Assembly (NCBI GenBank): GCA_037833965.1
Contig: AP031356.1
Coordinates: 4,982,501 to 5,046,500, forward strand
From: Marchantia polymorpha subsp. ruderalis
Lineage: Eukaryota; Streptophyta; Marchantiopsida; Marchantiales; Marchantiaceae
Length of the DNA: 64,000 nt
Direction of reading: 5' to 3'
Positions 31,547-45,100 of this stretch are shown in pieces. The notes under the pieces are model-generated. The model had not been told where the DNA came from. It ran no database searches and saw only the letters and a list, made by a program, of their open reading frames with translations. Made by a program: the position numbers and the translations under genes. Each line of letters opens with the position of its first letter. Within the stretch, counting starts at the first letter, position 1.

Positions 31547-34121
31547 AAGTGATCTAATGAAATTTATAATTCTTTGTTTTAATAATAATATACTTGAGTC
31601 AATCAACGAGTTTTCAAGGTTATGTCAAATTGATTTTATTCATATTTGAAAATCAATGACATTATTTAGACGTGAAATGATTTTATTCTTCAATTTGACT
31701 TTGAAATATATGTACTTTATCAACTACGTATTTTAAAACATACCATAAACATTTTATTATACATATTTTGGAACCATCATTTATAGTTTTTTGTGCAATT
31801 TTGAATTGTAATGTGATGATTGCATAGTCGGAAGTAATAATAAATTCTCAAACATCTGAATAAAAAATACTCTCATAATTTTGATGAAAGGTTTTTAATA
31901 ATATCTTTAAACTAATTATTTTTTGATAGTGTAAAATTGCAAATATTCATTTTAAAATATTCAAAAAAGGTTGATAAATATAATCTAGAGATGTTGAAAT
32001 TTTTTAAATAGTTATCTTTCATGATATCATATATGAAATTGGATGCGTTTACAACATCAATGAAGTTTGATTGTTCTTTTGAATAGTTTCACAATATACT
32101 ATGTTCATGATTAATGAAGAAATGATTATTGTTTGGGAAAAAATATAAGATGAGATTAGTGCTGTGTTGCAACACTAGTGGAACATAACAATTATCGATC
32201 ATAATGATTAGAAAGGCGAAGCAGTACATTTGTATTGCAAAAAATACTTAATCCATTTCTTATATTCGCTTGTATCAATGTCATGACATTCAATAAATGA
32301 TTTGATGATATCTTTGAGACTTATGTTCATAAACGGAAAGAACACAAAGTATGTTGCTTCATGACAACTCTCATAATCATGACTATGCTTTTGAGCACAA
32401 TGACATTCATGTAGATTTTGTTGGTCTACTGTCACTTTATAAAAAGATCCGATGGATGTGAGTATGATTGCAGTAGTAAAAAAACGAAACAAGTATCTTC
32501 AGTTTAAGAATATTGTTGCATTTTATGATAATCCACAATCATTTAAAGATCAACTTGTTACTTTGAAATTCAAACAATACGTCTTTGCATTGCTTATGGA
32601 AAGTCTTCATATTTGATTGATGCTACAATTTTTACAAATGCTATTTGGGAACAAAGTTATATAAATATATTGAAAGATTGATTTGAAGCGATATTATTCA
32701 TGAATGTTGTTATCTATAATACAGAATGCAACAATGATGCCACTGATATTGATGAACTATTAATCTGCTGTAAACTTCTTGATGGGTCAAGTGAAATCCA
32801 TGTTAAAAGCAAGACTAAGAATTGTTTGAATGATGACAACAAAGATTTGCAAATGTTTTTGTAAAAATATCTTAACGATATTGAAATGCTATTGTTTTGA
32901 ATCTGATTATCAAATTAAATGAAGATTATTTGAATTTGGTCATAATGACCCTGATATGGATCAACACATATACGTGATTTCTCACACAATGATGAGTGTT
33001 ATGAAGCTTGAGACATAAATGAACGAGTTAAGAAGTTACTATTTCTCTATCATTGAAACAGATTAATTAGACGAATGATATGTTTTTATCCTTGATCGTG
33101 TTATACAGCACAATATGTATGTCATCGTCCGCAACTAGTTGAAAACAATCGCCAATTAACTATGTTTGAAATCTATCGATAATAATCCTAAAAAACTTTG
33201 ATATTTGTAATTTCATTTGAAAAGATGCAAACTTATAAGTGTGCAAACTTAAACTAATGTATATTGTTTCATATAAGGTTAAAATGTGAAAAAAAACATG
33301 AATTCGTTGAAGACTACAAATGTTTAATGATATATATGTATGCAAATTTTATTTCATATTGTTTCAATTTTACATTGTAACTAATCATTATACATTGACA
33401 ATATTCAATTATCGAATGATCTACGTATGAATATTATCCCTATGCAAGCTTCATATCTTACATACACAATTTCAAGTTCATGTAATTTTTTAACACATTT
33501 GAATAACTTCGATTGGAGTCCAAAATGATTGTTAAGCAGATGTGTAACTTTACAAACTTGTTAAGATAATTCAAGGTTTGAAATAAAATATTTGATATTT
33601 TTTCAAAAAGTAAGTTTATTAGTAATTCAGGAGATGATAATTTTTGCTAGTTGTACATTCACAACATATGTAACTATAAATAGTTTATTATATTGAAGAT
33701 GAATCTAAGGTCTGCTAAAAGTATCATTTAAATTCACTCATAGAATATAGATGTAATCACAATACAATTTTATTATTGTGGTTAATAATTTTTATATAAT
33801 TAGAGTAAGCAAGTAAAAATCTAGTTTTTTATAAATTTGTTTTTGTTTTTTTAAAGCTATGATTTTTTCGTTTCAAAGTGTATATGATTATCAACTACTA
33901 ACAATACAATGGATGAAGAGTGAGTAATGATCCATTACTCATGATTAAGTATGGTTATAATAATCACTTTTCCTAATTTACCTAAATACGATTAATTTAG
34001 TCTCTTGAAGAAAAATTAATTTAAGTTAATTCAGTCTACTCAAAAATGTTAATTTAGTTTACTCAAATTTTTTAATTTAGGCTAATTTAATCTACTTAAA
34101 AAGTTAATTCAAGCTAACATA
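31547..34121. other. AT-rich spacer between two LTR elements
   Basis: No gene is recognised. Several short frames (for example 32208-32492 minus) have no domain that I can name. The composition suggests old decayed repeat sequence. Confidence 0.4.
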
Positions 34122-34359
34122 TGTAGAAGTAAAAACTAGAAAATATTGAAAACACCAACAATCAATTCACAACCAAGACGATATAACGTGGTTCACCCTG
34201 GAACCAGGGCTACGTCCACCGAGAACACGATGCAGTTTTACTCACAAGACAGAACTCATGTACAGCAGGAGCCTGGTATTTAATCATTGTGTAGATGACC
34301 GTTCTAGCTAAATATAGTTAGAACCTGATGTTACTTCTTAACATGAGTTATACTCAACA
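34122..34359 (-). repeat. 3' LTR of the non-autonomous element
   Basis: 238 bases, TGTAGAAG to CTCAACA, preceded by the target duplication ACATA. Confidence 0.85.
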
Positions 34360-34799
34360 ATCTCCCCCCTTAACCCATGTTAAAAAGAAACTCAGTAACC
34401 TCTTTAACCTATATTATTACTCCGCGAGAACTTTTAGACGAAAACCTACCACAAGATTATTCTTTAAACGAGAGTTCACTAGAACTTAGTCATAACAGGA
34501 AAGAGTTATAATATACAGAGGTAACTAACAATCTTCCCTTTAACATGTGTTAAGAAATCTTAGTCACCAGTGCACTCTTAAACTCTCATATCAAGTTAAG
34601 TATAGTTCTTCTTAACTTAGGTTAAGTTACTATTACACTTTTAAACTCTCAGATTTTTACCTGTCAATATGAAGATCATGTACAATCTTCCACTATTTCA
34701 ACGAGCTATGCACATTAAAATGATAAGATTACTCTCCCCCTCTTTCAATGAGCTAGACACATTGAAAGATAATCTTTTTGACAAGAATTCTTTTGACAC

Positions 34800-35410
34800 T
34801 CACCACTCACCGACACTCCGACTTACTGCATCTACGATTAACTATTACTATTGTTCAAAACTTACCGCGTCCACGCCTTACTGTCGTCCGCGAATTACTG
34901 CGTCTATGCTTTACCGGATTCATGTTTTACTATGCCCGCAACTCATCGTCGCCCGCAACTTATTGCATCCACTCTTTACAGCGTTCACGCCTTACTGCGC
35001 TTGCGACTCACAGTCGCCCGTGACTTACTACGTCCTTGTCTTACTGCATCTGCGACTCACAATCACCCGCGCCTTACTGCACCCGCGACTCACAGTTGTC
35101 CGCGCCTTCCTACGCTTATGCTTTACCGCATCCATGCCTTACTGAGCCCGCAACTCATCGTCGCCCGCGACTTACTGCATCCACGTTTTACTGCGGTCAC
35201 ATCTTACTGCGCTTGCGACTCACTGTCGTCCGCGACTTACTGCGTCCACGCCTTATTGCACCCGCGACTCACAGTCGCCTGTGACTTACTGCGCCCGCAA
35301 CTCACAATCGCTCGCGATTTACGGCGTTCACGCCTTACTGCGCCCGCGACTCATCCTTGCCTTAGATTTACTGCGTCCATGCCTTACTGCGTCCGAGACT
35401 CATCCTAGCA
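34800..35410. repeat. Minisatellite array inside the non-autonomous element
   Basis: Short related words (GCGACTTACTGCGTCC, ACGCCTTACTGCGC, GCGACTCACAGTCGCC) alternate over about 600 bases, with a basic unit of 15-18 bases and a looser 45-50-base higher order. It is much more GC-rich than its surroundings. The arrangement leaves two overlapping plus-strand frames open (34669-35145 and 34851-35408), which are therefore probably not genes. Confidence 0.8.
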
Positions 35411-36398
35411 TGCAGTCTAAATAGCTGAATAAGAGCTAGTACCCCTCGTCATGAGTAATTCTATAATACTTACAAAGTAGTCAGGGCACAAAACATATGA
35501 CATCAACCTTCTTGGTAGTCAAATTTTGCATTGTCGAAACATAGACTTTAAGCTGCCCCTTGATTTAAAATGACCAACCCATGATCTGTCCAAGGATGAA
35601 TCGTCAATTCTGCCTCTCAAAGAAACACAAATTACTCCCTACGATCATTATGAAAAGGCTGAAACCCACTTGCACACGTCATGTTGAGCTAATTCCACAA
35701 TCAGCGAGCAGTATCTTCAACAAGACTCAAGAAAAAGACTAAACATCTTCCGAGAAGTAATCAAAATTGACAACGTCGGACAAAGATCTTAAATTCAGCA
35801 GAACTTACAGGTTGATAGATCCTGATTCGACCCACGTCTACATGCTTAATGCTTTCCGACGATGATGAAAGACGAATCCAAAAAAAATAAGGTGAAAAAT
35901 CATGACATAAATCCTCTTCAAGTGCACGAGGCTTGAAACAATCACCGTAAAAAGGAATCCGAGCGGTAGACACATGCTCTAACATGCTAGATGACAAACT
36001 GTTGCACAACAAAATTTTGTTGTTGAAGCGTTAATCTCGAGAGTACATAGAGCATGAGCAATCAAGTTTGATATCAAATCGATGTGTTAGTGAAATGCAC
36101 ATAACTACACATATTTGAAGGTGCCAAAGTGAGTACAGCAACTAGTAATTTCATTGATAGACGGAATTACGTATCTCTAGCAAACTTGGGGCATTGGAGA
36201 AGAGGAAGGGGCTACAAACTGAAGTGATTCCATTTAAAAACTGTTACTCTTCAAAAATTCGTTAGAAAAAATGTCTCCTGTCTAAAGTTAGATTCCGAAC
36301 CAAAACCTGTTCGTCTCAGAAAACCGTCAGTAAATTCAACTTCAACTCTAACGAGACCTTTCATCAATTCCGAATCGAAATCCGGCTCTGATACCAAT

Positions 36399-36627
36399 TG
36401 TAGAAGTAAAACCTAGAAAATATTAACAATCAAGTTACAACCAAGACGATATAACGTGGTTCACTCTGGAACCAGGGCTACGTCCACCGAGAACACATTG
36501 CACTTTTACTCACAATACTGAACTCATGTAGAACAGAAGCCGGGTATATAATCCTTGTGTAGATGACCGTACTAGCTAAATATAGTTCAGACCTGATTTT
36601 ACTTCTTAACATGAGTTAACCTCAACA
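36399..36627 (-). repeat. 5' LTR of the non-autonomous element
   Basis: 229 bases. The primer-binding site lies just inside, and the target duplication ACATA follows at 36628-36632. Confidence 0.85.
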
Positions 36628-38306
36628 ACATAATATGCTAAAAGTTAATTTAGGCCAATTTAGCTTTAACAAAATTTTAAATTTTTTAAAAGATTACATT
36701 AATTTAGTAAAAATTAATAAATATTTGTCGATTTTGCATAGGTGTACCTGCCCATTGGTTGCAACATGTAGCACCAAATCACACCAACATTAATTTAGTC
36801 ACATAATCACAAGACAATTTATGTATTTTAGGCGTCTCCGTATACAGTAACCTAATACAACAATGCATGCTCATGATATATACATTGTATTTCTCATGGT
36901 ACATGAGAAATTTCATTCACACTGTGCCAACTTATAACTCATAAATCTTATCTACTTGGTCACGGTATAGTTTCATTATCAAACTATGAAATTACAAATT
37001 ATTCTTACAAATATTCAATTTCTACAGTAGAAAATCAGAATCTTTCAAACCACAATTATTGTGATCACATGAGCATACGAAAATCATTGACCTGCATTCA
37101 GCGAATTGCAAATAACGTGATGCAGGTTGTGCGATATTTGTCAAGAATCCACGAATTGGATAAATATCCAAAATAAGGCCCCAGATGAACACATCTTAGT
37201 AAGTTTTCACACTGAATACCACCGAGGTAATGCTTGTGACAAGCATGGGTAAGTTTTGCAATTATTGAGATGGAAATTCAAGGTTGAGGTTAGTTTGACC
37301 AAGGTGAATTTAGAATAAACTGGTGTCAACATTCTTTGGAGAATTTCCGACAAGAATTTCAAGTTGCCGAAATGTACCGAGAGCTTTTACTTTCCTTTGA
37401 TTTTTTGACTTTCTGAAGATTGAATCCTCGAATTTTTGAATAAGATTTCCCAATCATCACAAGATATATATAAGCCAAAAATGTGCGATGGCTGTGGACA
37501 TGATCTAGAACTTTTATCAAGACCTCACACCGTCTTTCAATCATCCATGTTTTTCACTTACTTGTATTTTCTCTACTTGTTGGAGTCATGGTTACGATCA
37601 AATTTTTTCATCTATATGAAAGATATGTATGTGTGTATACGATTTAATACTATATGCTAAAACATTACGTAATATTTTTGAATCCGGTGTATTGCCCTGA
37701 TACGTGAGTTGATGCGTAGACGCTATAGTCGTACGCTCGAACTCGTTTTCAGGGTTTCATTTCCTTAGTATCCTCAAAATGTTTTTATTTCCTTAGTATC
37801 CTCAAAATGTTTTTATTTCCTTAGTCATCCTGTCGTTCTACTTGTTGTGTCGTAGGTTTCGGGCTGAATCACTTGAAAGAGTTGATAAAAAAAACCATTT
37901 ATTAGTGTATGCGGGTCACAGTGAAATATCTCAAAATTGCTAATGGTACATAAGATAGAAATTTTCATTTTTGTTCCATCGTACATAGATGTGAAGATTA
38001 CTCATTTATCCAGAACGTGAGACATGGCATGCGTGATCTTTTATTTGGATCATTCACAACAATTTCAGCCATGGAGATGCATTATTGACCGACCGTTAAG
38101 GGTAACGGCAAGTTCGATCCGGCGACATCGTGGGCAACTGATTTCGAATTTTGTATTTTACGTACAGGAAAACCATCGCTTTGTACTTATACGAGACCGT
38201 ACTTCTGGGACCTGGTTTGAAATGGAGAAAACGCGGGAGTCCACGGATCAGAAGGCTTGAAACCGCAGTGGCGGATGGTGAGTTGCTGATTCGTCGTTAG
38301 AAGCTG
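36628..38306. other. Spacer between retroelement and the kinesin neighbourhood
   Basis: AT-rich at the left, more balanced towards 38 kb. It holds a short perfect tandem repeat at 37759-37825. No gene is recognised. Confidence 0.4.
37759..37825 (+). repeat. 28-bp tandem repeat, 2.4 copies
   Basis: The unit ATTTCCTTAGTATCC plus TCAAAATGTTTTT occurs twice without change (37759-37786, 37787-37814), followed by a partial third copy. Confidence 0.9.
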
Positions 38307-38669
38307 ATGTGGCGGCCAGCCGTTGGCGGCACCCTGCTTCGATTTCGGGTCCGCTGGAGACTGGGGGCTGTGCGGGCACTCGATGCGCGAAGCTCCGGGA
38401 GGCCGATTGTGTCTGGAGCGAAATTGGAGCGAGTTGTGTCACTGACGGTCTCGGCGTCCCGATCCGGAATGAATGTTTGCGAAGCATTGTCTCTATTTCG
38501 AATCCCGCCTCCGGTTATCTCTCTGATCAGCTCTTTCCTTGACAGCCGTGCCCTTTGCCTCCTTGCACGCATCGCGTTGCGCTTCTGGAGGGCTGAAGAT
38601 CTTCTGCTCGACTCCTCCGTAGGACCTTTGGATCAGTGTGCAGCAATCTGGTCTGCCGTCTCGAGCTGA
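38307..38669 (+). CDS. Possible F-box-like fragment upstream of the kinesin gene
   Basis: An open 120-residue plus-strand frame contains IPPPVISLISSFLDSRALCL followed by LARIALRFW (roughly residues 70-98), close to the F-box pattern LPxEVLxxIxSFLxxxDLxxLAxVCRxW. F-box proteins bind SKP1 in SCF ubiquitin ligases. No C-terminal substrate domain follows. The frame ends about 440 bases before the kinesin start, and overlapping frames on both strands are also open because the DNA is GC-rich. It may be a small gene, a fragment, an exon of a longer gene or part of the kinesin 5' region. The likeness could be chance. Confidence 0.28.
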   Translation: MWRPAVGGTLLRFRVRWRLGAVRALDARSSGRPIVSGAKLERVVSLTVSASRSGMNVCEALSLFRIPPPVISLISSFLDSRALCLLARIALRFWRAEDLLLDSSVGPLDQCAAIWSAVSS

Positions 38670-39106
38670 TCGCGATTCCACGCTTCCGGAACCGGGAGTC
38701 TCATGGGGAGTTTTACATTGGCGAGTTTCTGTGCTGGACGAAATGTGGCAACGTGATCCGTCGGTGAAGAAGCCGTCGTCCCACCGGAGGCGTTTCCCGC
38801 CTTGTTTGATGTGCCTTCCGCAAGCAAATGTCTGCCTCCTCGTCATCAGCCATCCCGCCGAAGGCTTATTCACCGTTCTTGCTACTGTTTTGCTTATGGT
38901 TATATCTTCTCCGTTGAATCTTGCTGCCTGCATGTGAGCGCTGCGTGACTCGGTATCATGGGCACTCTGAGCCTCGTTGACACTCGCGCGGTGGAGTATT
39001 TTGCCCGACCATGAAGCAGCGCCGTGGACCGAGGACGAGGAGAGAGAACCTTGCTGCATGACAATTGATTGGACGCGCGATTAGATCTCAGCTGTATGTA
39101 GAAAGG

Positions 39107-42100
39107 ATGGAGAAGATTTGTGTAGCTATCCGAGTTCGCCCGCCCACCAAGCCAGAGTCTCAGTCTGCCAAAGGTCACAAGTGGCGAGTTGGACCGCACA
39201 ATGTCGCTCTATACAGCACACTGGGCACCCCTGTCAATGGCCAGTCTTATTCATTTGGTACAAGCCAAACCCTTCAAGCTTTCAAAAAACTGAACATCAG
39301 CTTCTATTTTTCTGAATGTTATTAGTGAATGATCGGAATGTGGACCTCGAGTAGCTGCCATTTCGTATTGTCGTGCTTGGAAATGCGTTAACTCCAGAAT
39401 CATGTATCCAAGCTTCAAAAACCTCCGCGTGGACTCTGTCCTGTGCTGAAAGCGGTTGTCGTCTGTCTCTGTTAACATACATGTGAGTGATCAACTGATA
39501 AGTGGGAGGAGGTTTGCGATCCTCCAGTACAGATGGTTCAAATTCAACAGAGCACCGATGAATTGTTTGACATCTGAAGAATTACATTTTGATTTTTTCA
39601 ATCTGAATCCTGTTATTTTTGGTAACGCAGATCATGTTTACGGCACAGAATCGAAGAATGCAGACATTTACCGTGGACTCACCAAGGATGTCATCATGTC
39701 TGCTCTTAGCGGATTTAATGGTAACTCAGTTTCTAGTCATGTTGATTTGAAAGCTGTCGAGACGGGAAACTTTGTTCAGATTTTAGTATCTCGCTCACGC
39801 ACAGAAGAGCATTCGTTCTAAAGTGATTTTGACCAACAATAAACTTACAAGAGTGGAACAACTATCTACACAAGACTTGGATTCTCACCCAATTATGTAT
39901 TTTAACTCGTTAACCCAATCGATGGAGCCTAAGGCATCCTGTGTAATCGTCGTTAAAATCGTCGTGAAGTGCAACGAGAAGTTACTTGTGGATACTTGGA
40001 TAGATAATATCACACCAAGGGGGCATTGAAATTTGGGCTGAGGATAAGTCTGTCAAATATCATGGAGCAGGACAACATTAAGTTTCTCTAGTAAGATCTC
40101 AATAGTTCTGCATATGACAGTAAAGATCTGCTTCTATTGCACTGGTGTAACTTCTTGGAGTCATGCAATACTAATTGCCGAACTGAATTTAGCTGAATGT
40201 GTCATTGGTCCTATCTTTGACGTGCAATCTTAACCAAGGAAATTTTCAGTTTTCTGCCTTGATGAGAGGTAGAAGGACTTGTTCATGATCCTGATAAGAT
40301 CTGTGTCCATGACCAGGAACCGTCTTTGCCTATGGACAAACCAGCAGTGGAAAAACTTACACTATGAAGGGTACACCTGCGGATCCTGGAATTATACGTC
40401 TGGCCGTCCACGACGTGTTCAGTAAAATCCAGGAGGTAAAAAATTCTGTGATTTCGTGCTCTGTTTAAGACATCAAAGACGTAGAAATAAACTAGGAGTA
40501 GCTTATTAATTGTACGAACCTAGTCTGAGTTGCTGTATTACATGAATGGTAGCCTACCAGAGTATCATGAGTTCCCGTTAGAGAATTCCCTGTGGAAAGT
40601 CAAAGATATTTAGTGTTTGGTAATATGGCGGAGAATGATGGATTCATCGCGTAGTAAACAGGTAGCAAGCAGGGAGTTCCTCATTCGAGTGTCCTACATG
40701 GAGATATACAACGAGGAAATCAACGATTTGTTTGCTCCTGAAAATCGCAGGCTTCAGATCCATGAAAACCTGGAGGTAAGATCATCTTGTCTTCTTTTGT
40801 GTAACTTGATTCCTGAATAGTTATAGGCTCTGCAAGCATTGGTTTTGTTTTCACCTGTATGCTCTAAATACGTTCTTTTGCTTGTGGCAATTTGAATTTC
40901 TTTTGCTGCGAGTTTACGTTATTCTAATTGACAGAAAGGGATATTCGTCGCTGGTCTGAGGGAAGAGATTGTGGACAGTCCTGAACAAGTTTTTAATCTT
41001 CTGGAGTTTGGCGAGAGTAAGTAAATTTCAATTTCATGCGTAATATGTGTAATACAATCTTGATGAGGCAGAATTAAAATTTCTATCTGTAGCTGTAAAG
41101 CATGTTATGAAATCAGATATGATATTCTGATAAATTGGTCTATTTTGACGCACTCGTTTCGCTCTAACAGGTCATCGGCATTTTGGAGAGACTAACATGA
41201 ACTTGTACAGCAGTCGTTCACACACCATATTTCGAATGGTACGATCCATTTGCGTCTGCATCATGTAGAAGTCGACAACTCGCAACTAAAAGTAGAATGA
41301 GGAACGAACTCAGTACCTAGAATATTTTTCCATTATTCGTTTGCTATTTACTTTTGTGTCTCTTAGTTTGTTGATGTACATTGATTTCATGATTAAACAT
41401 GCCAGGTGATCGAGAGCAGAGACATGACTCAAGATGGACTTGAAGTTGACAGCAATTCGGATGCCGTGCGTGTGTCAGCGTTGGTAGGTTTCGCTCGTCG
41501 TTTCCCCGCCTCCACACCTGGCCGGCATTTGGTCCACCCAATGACGTTCTTCTTTATGCTCAGATGTGCCTTAAAGGAGTAGGAATGAATCTTATTCCAA
41601 TTCGTGCTATGTGTGAACGCAGAACTTGGTAGATTTAGCAGGGTCAGAGCGAATCGCGAAGACCGGGGCCGGAGGAGTTCGTCTGAAAGAAGGAACACAT
41701 ATCAACAAAAGTCTCATGACTCTAGGAACTGTCATCAATAAACTGAGCGAAGGACCTGGGAAACAAGGGTACTTTCTCTTAGGCAACACGTTCTTCGTTT
41801 CTCAAGCATCCTCATCTGATGCCTCATCCCTCTCCTCCTTAATGTTCGCATCAAATGGTTTTTGATTGGAACAAGTCATGCGAGGACATTCTTCCTCGTT
41901 ACAGAAATTAAGATTTCTGTTATCTTGTTCGTCTCTTGTTCCGATGACACTCACTCCTCATTTATGCCTTTCGGGTGAGTGAAAATTATATATGTCTTCC
42001 TCGTATGTACAGACAACACCAAACTGTGATTGTTATTCGCTGAATAAGATTGTGTACTGGTTATGTTTGTAATTGCAGTGGACACATACCATATCGAGAC

Positions 42101-45100
42101 AGTAAACTAACACGCATACTTCAACCCGCTTTGGGTGGCAATGCCAAAACGGCTATGATATGTACAGTAACACCAGACGAGGTAAGCCTCATATCGTGAC
42201 CAAACGGTTAACGCTTGTTGTCTGCAGCTCAATAGAGCCTTATGACTTAGATCAGTAAAAAATTCAAGCGAAGAATTTCCCTATGATGGCTAGGTTTTCA
42301 TTCTAATGGTCTCAGATGTCTCTAATGAATGACTGCAGATACACATAGATGAGACAAGAGGAACTCTGCAGTTCGCAAGTAGGGCGAAGAAAGTCACCAA
42401 TTGTGCCCAAGTCAATGAAGTAAGTCTTCATGGCCGGAAGAGAAGTATTGTTCTCGATTCATTCCTTCACTATGGTTCAAAGGTTCCGATTTTTTTGTTA
42501 ATGAGAAGATGGATCTTTTAAGCATGTTGACAAATCGTGCGCTTTGCACTTGTCCTTAGATCCTGACAGATGCTGCATTACTCAAACGGCAAACCAGAGA
42601 GATCGAGGATTTAAGATCGAAGCTGCAGGTATTTATGGTTGCCGTTTCTTTCAACTTGGGATGTAATTTGGACTTAGAAAACCAGTGTTTTTAATAAAAA
42701 ATATGTCCCGATTTTATCTTCTTGCTCATGTTCATATGGAACAACCTGTGCTGTCTATCTAAACGAAACAGTTGTTTCTTTAGTTGTGGCGGTGTTATGT
42801 TGAACGTCCTTGACATTGACATATACTTATCTTCAGCACATGTCTTGTGAATAGTGATCTAAGTTGTTGGTCTTCACATGCATCAGGGTTTGCCGCAATC
42901 AGAGCATCTGGAGAAGGAGATTTTGAATCTTCGGAACGAGTTATTAAAGGTCGACGTCTATGCACATTGATTTCTCTCTGATCGACATGCATGTTCTGAG
43001 TGAAGGATACGCCATGCACGATGAAGGTTGTAGTATTCAATCTCTTTGAGAATGGCTCGTTTGTATTGTTTCAGTATGAATTGGAAAAAGAGAGGCTCTT
43101 CTTAGAACTACAAGAAGAGAAGAAAGCACAAATAGATCGCGAACGTCGCATCAAGGAGCAAGAGCAGAAGATCGAAAATTTAAGCACCTTGTTTATGAGC
43201 TCCAATGTTGACGATCGCGACAATGAAAAACAAGCCAAGAAGGTATCAAAAGTTGGCAGGGTTTATTGATCGAAGAGAAGCTGTTTTCATAATTCTTGGA
43301 ACGTTTGTTTCTCAAAAAATCAGACCTATCGGTGATTTCATTGGAGGAAAGTAGTTTTATCTTGCGATTGATAATCTTTCTTGGTCTCAGGTCAATCGAC
43401 GGGAGACTTGGTGCCCTCGTCAGCTTAACTCGGATCTCTCTGCGCAGGTAATTTTCCATCTGAGATGTCATGTTTTCAGTCTTCATATATATTAAAAGTT
43501 AAATGCTCAAAGTAGACTAACTTGCAAAACATGAACATTTTGTTCGCCGATTATCCTTTGTACTGTACATTAATGAGGAGCGATCAGTTTTAGGGCCACT
43601 ATGGATCTCTACGAATACACTGACGGCTGGTCAAGGTTTTCTTTCTCTCCGGAAAGCAAAATCTCCGGTGTCCATCAATAGCCAAACGTTTTTTGTTATA
43701 TAACAGGTAGCCTTTACGTCTGTGGAGATTCTCACCGAGGCATCCTGCCCTTAAGTAAGCAAGGTTCAAGGTTTATCTCGTGTTTCTCCAGGACTTCAGC
43801 TGGAAGCTAGCAGGCAAACACATAGAGGATGAAGCCATGGACAATATTCTCTATTCAATGCGAAGGGACCGACACTTCGATCTCCCGCCAGCGTTCGATA
43901 CTTTAGTGGATGACGAAGCATGGAATGATTCCAATGCTATCGAGGAGCCTCCGCCACCTACAGATTTCGAGAATATAGCTGATGAAGACACCTGGATGAG
44001 TTTGAACAAGGGCCACACGACCTCCAGCACTGTGTTTACTTCTAGCTTTTTTGAACGAAGCAGATCATCTGGAGGAAACTCCGAAGCAGAAAAACTCGCG
44101 TCTGTAAGTTAAAAATACAAATACCGTCTATTCAGATTTTTCAAGATAAGCTCGCTCACCTGTACATATCAGTCGATTGTCTGCACATGAACTGAATACA
44201 TCGTCATTGTTTCTTCCTCCATGGCATCCTGATGTACTTGCTCAATATACATTTGCTCTGTCCTTGGTTTTCAGCTTGAGGCCGATTTAAAGAACCTTCA
44301 AGAGAAATACGAGGACCTAAGAAGAAATTTTGACTTGAAAGTGAGTAAATTTCCTTGTCCGATGTTACCGCTGACCCATATTTGACCCAACACATGTTTC
44401 TTATCACACATAAATTGCATGTCTCTATTAAAACATAACCCGGGGTAATTTTCTGTTTGAAATGTTTTTTTTATGATTTGTGCTACAGTATGATCTGGAC
44501 GTTAAAAATGTACCTTCGTCTAGAACTCAATACATATGCAGCTTTAAGTACAGAACAAAGGTTATTTCATGCATGATCTCCAATATATCATGTTCTTTCC
44601 TGTGGTAAATTCTAGTCGTGTTTCCACGTAGAATGTCTGATGGTTTGTCCGGATACAGCTCCAGGAATCAACGACTGAACTTGTACTCGACGTTGAAAAC
44701 TCAAAGAAACGACTCGAGAAGGTGCTGGAAGAAAACGGCAGTCTCAGATCGGACCTTAGAAAGATGCGAAGTGAAAATGCAGCCTTGACGGTAAGAAACT
44801 TGATATTCTCCTCTCTTGATTTGGGGGACTTCGGTCAGAAAAATTCGTCATGTGAATACTTGCTAACTCAATACGGTATCTGCACCTCCAAAAACTTAGC
44901 AATCCACCACTTCTCCCTCTGCTATTTGTCTGCCCCTCTGTAAAAATATCTTACTCATTACTGTCTTGGTCGTGCAGCACGAATTGAATGCCCAGCTAGA
45001 GTCTCAAAGACGTCTAAGATCTGCGGTAGAGGATGTGGAGTGTGAAATGGACGCGGCTCGTCTTCTCACTTCCTCCTTACAAGGAATTCTCGTGGATTCC

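Larger units (their letters stand above)
34122..36627 (-). mobile_element. Short non-autonomous LTR retroelement
   Basis: LTRs at 34122-34359 and 36399-36627, target duplication ACATA on both sides, primer-binding site TGGTATCAGAGCC (minus strand, 36384-36396) and a G-rich purine tract next to the other LTR. The 2 kb interior has no gag or pol region that I can recognise, so it depends on other elements for movement (large-retrotransposon-derivative type). Its LTR shares the words ATATAACGTG, GGTTCACC and GGGCTACGTCCACC with the copia LTR at 31285-31546, suggesting a copia relative. The LTRs differ noticeably, so it is not recent. Confidence 0.85.

Noticed and set aside
34669-35408. Overlapping plus-strand frames of 158 and 185 residues
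   Set aside because: They come from the minisatellite, whose units lack stop codons. The repetitive T-A-S-x-Y and R-L-T peptides match no protein family, and the region lies inside an LTR element read on the other strand.
38493-39059. 188-residue minus-strand frame upstream of the kinesin
   Set aside because: Low-complexity, basic and serine-rich translation in GC-rich DNA, with no domain. It overlaps the kinesin 5' flank.
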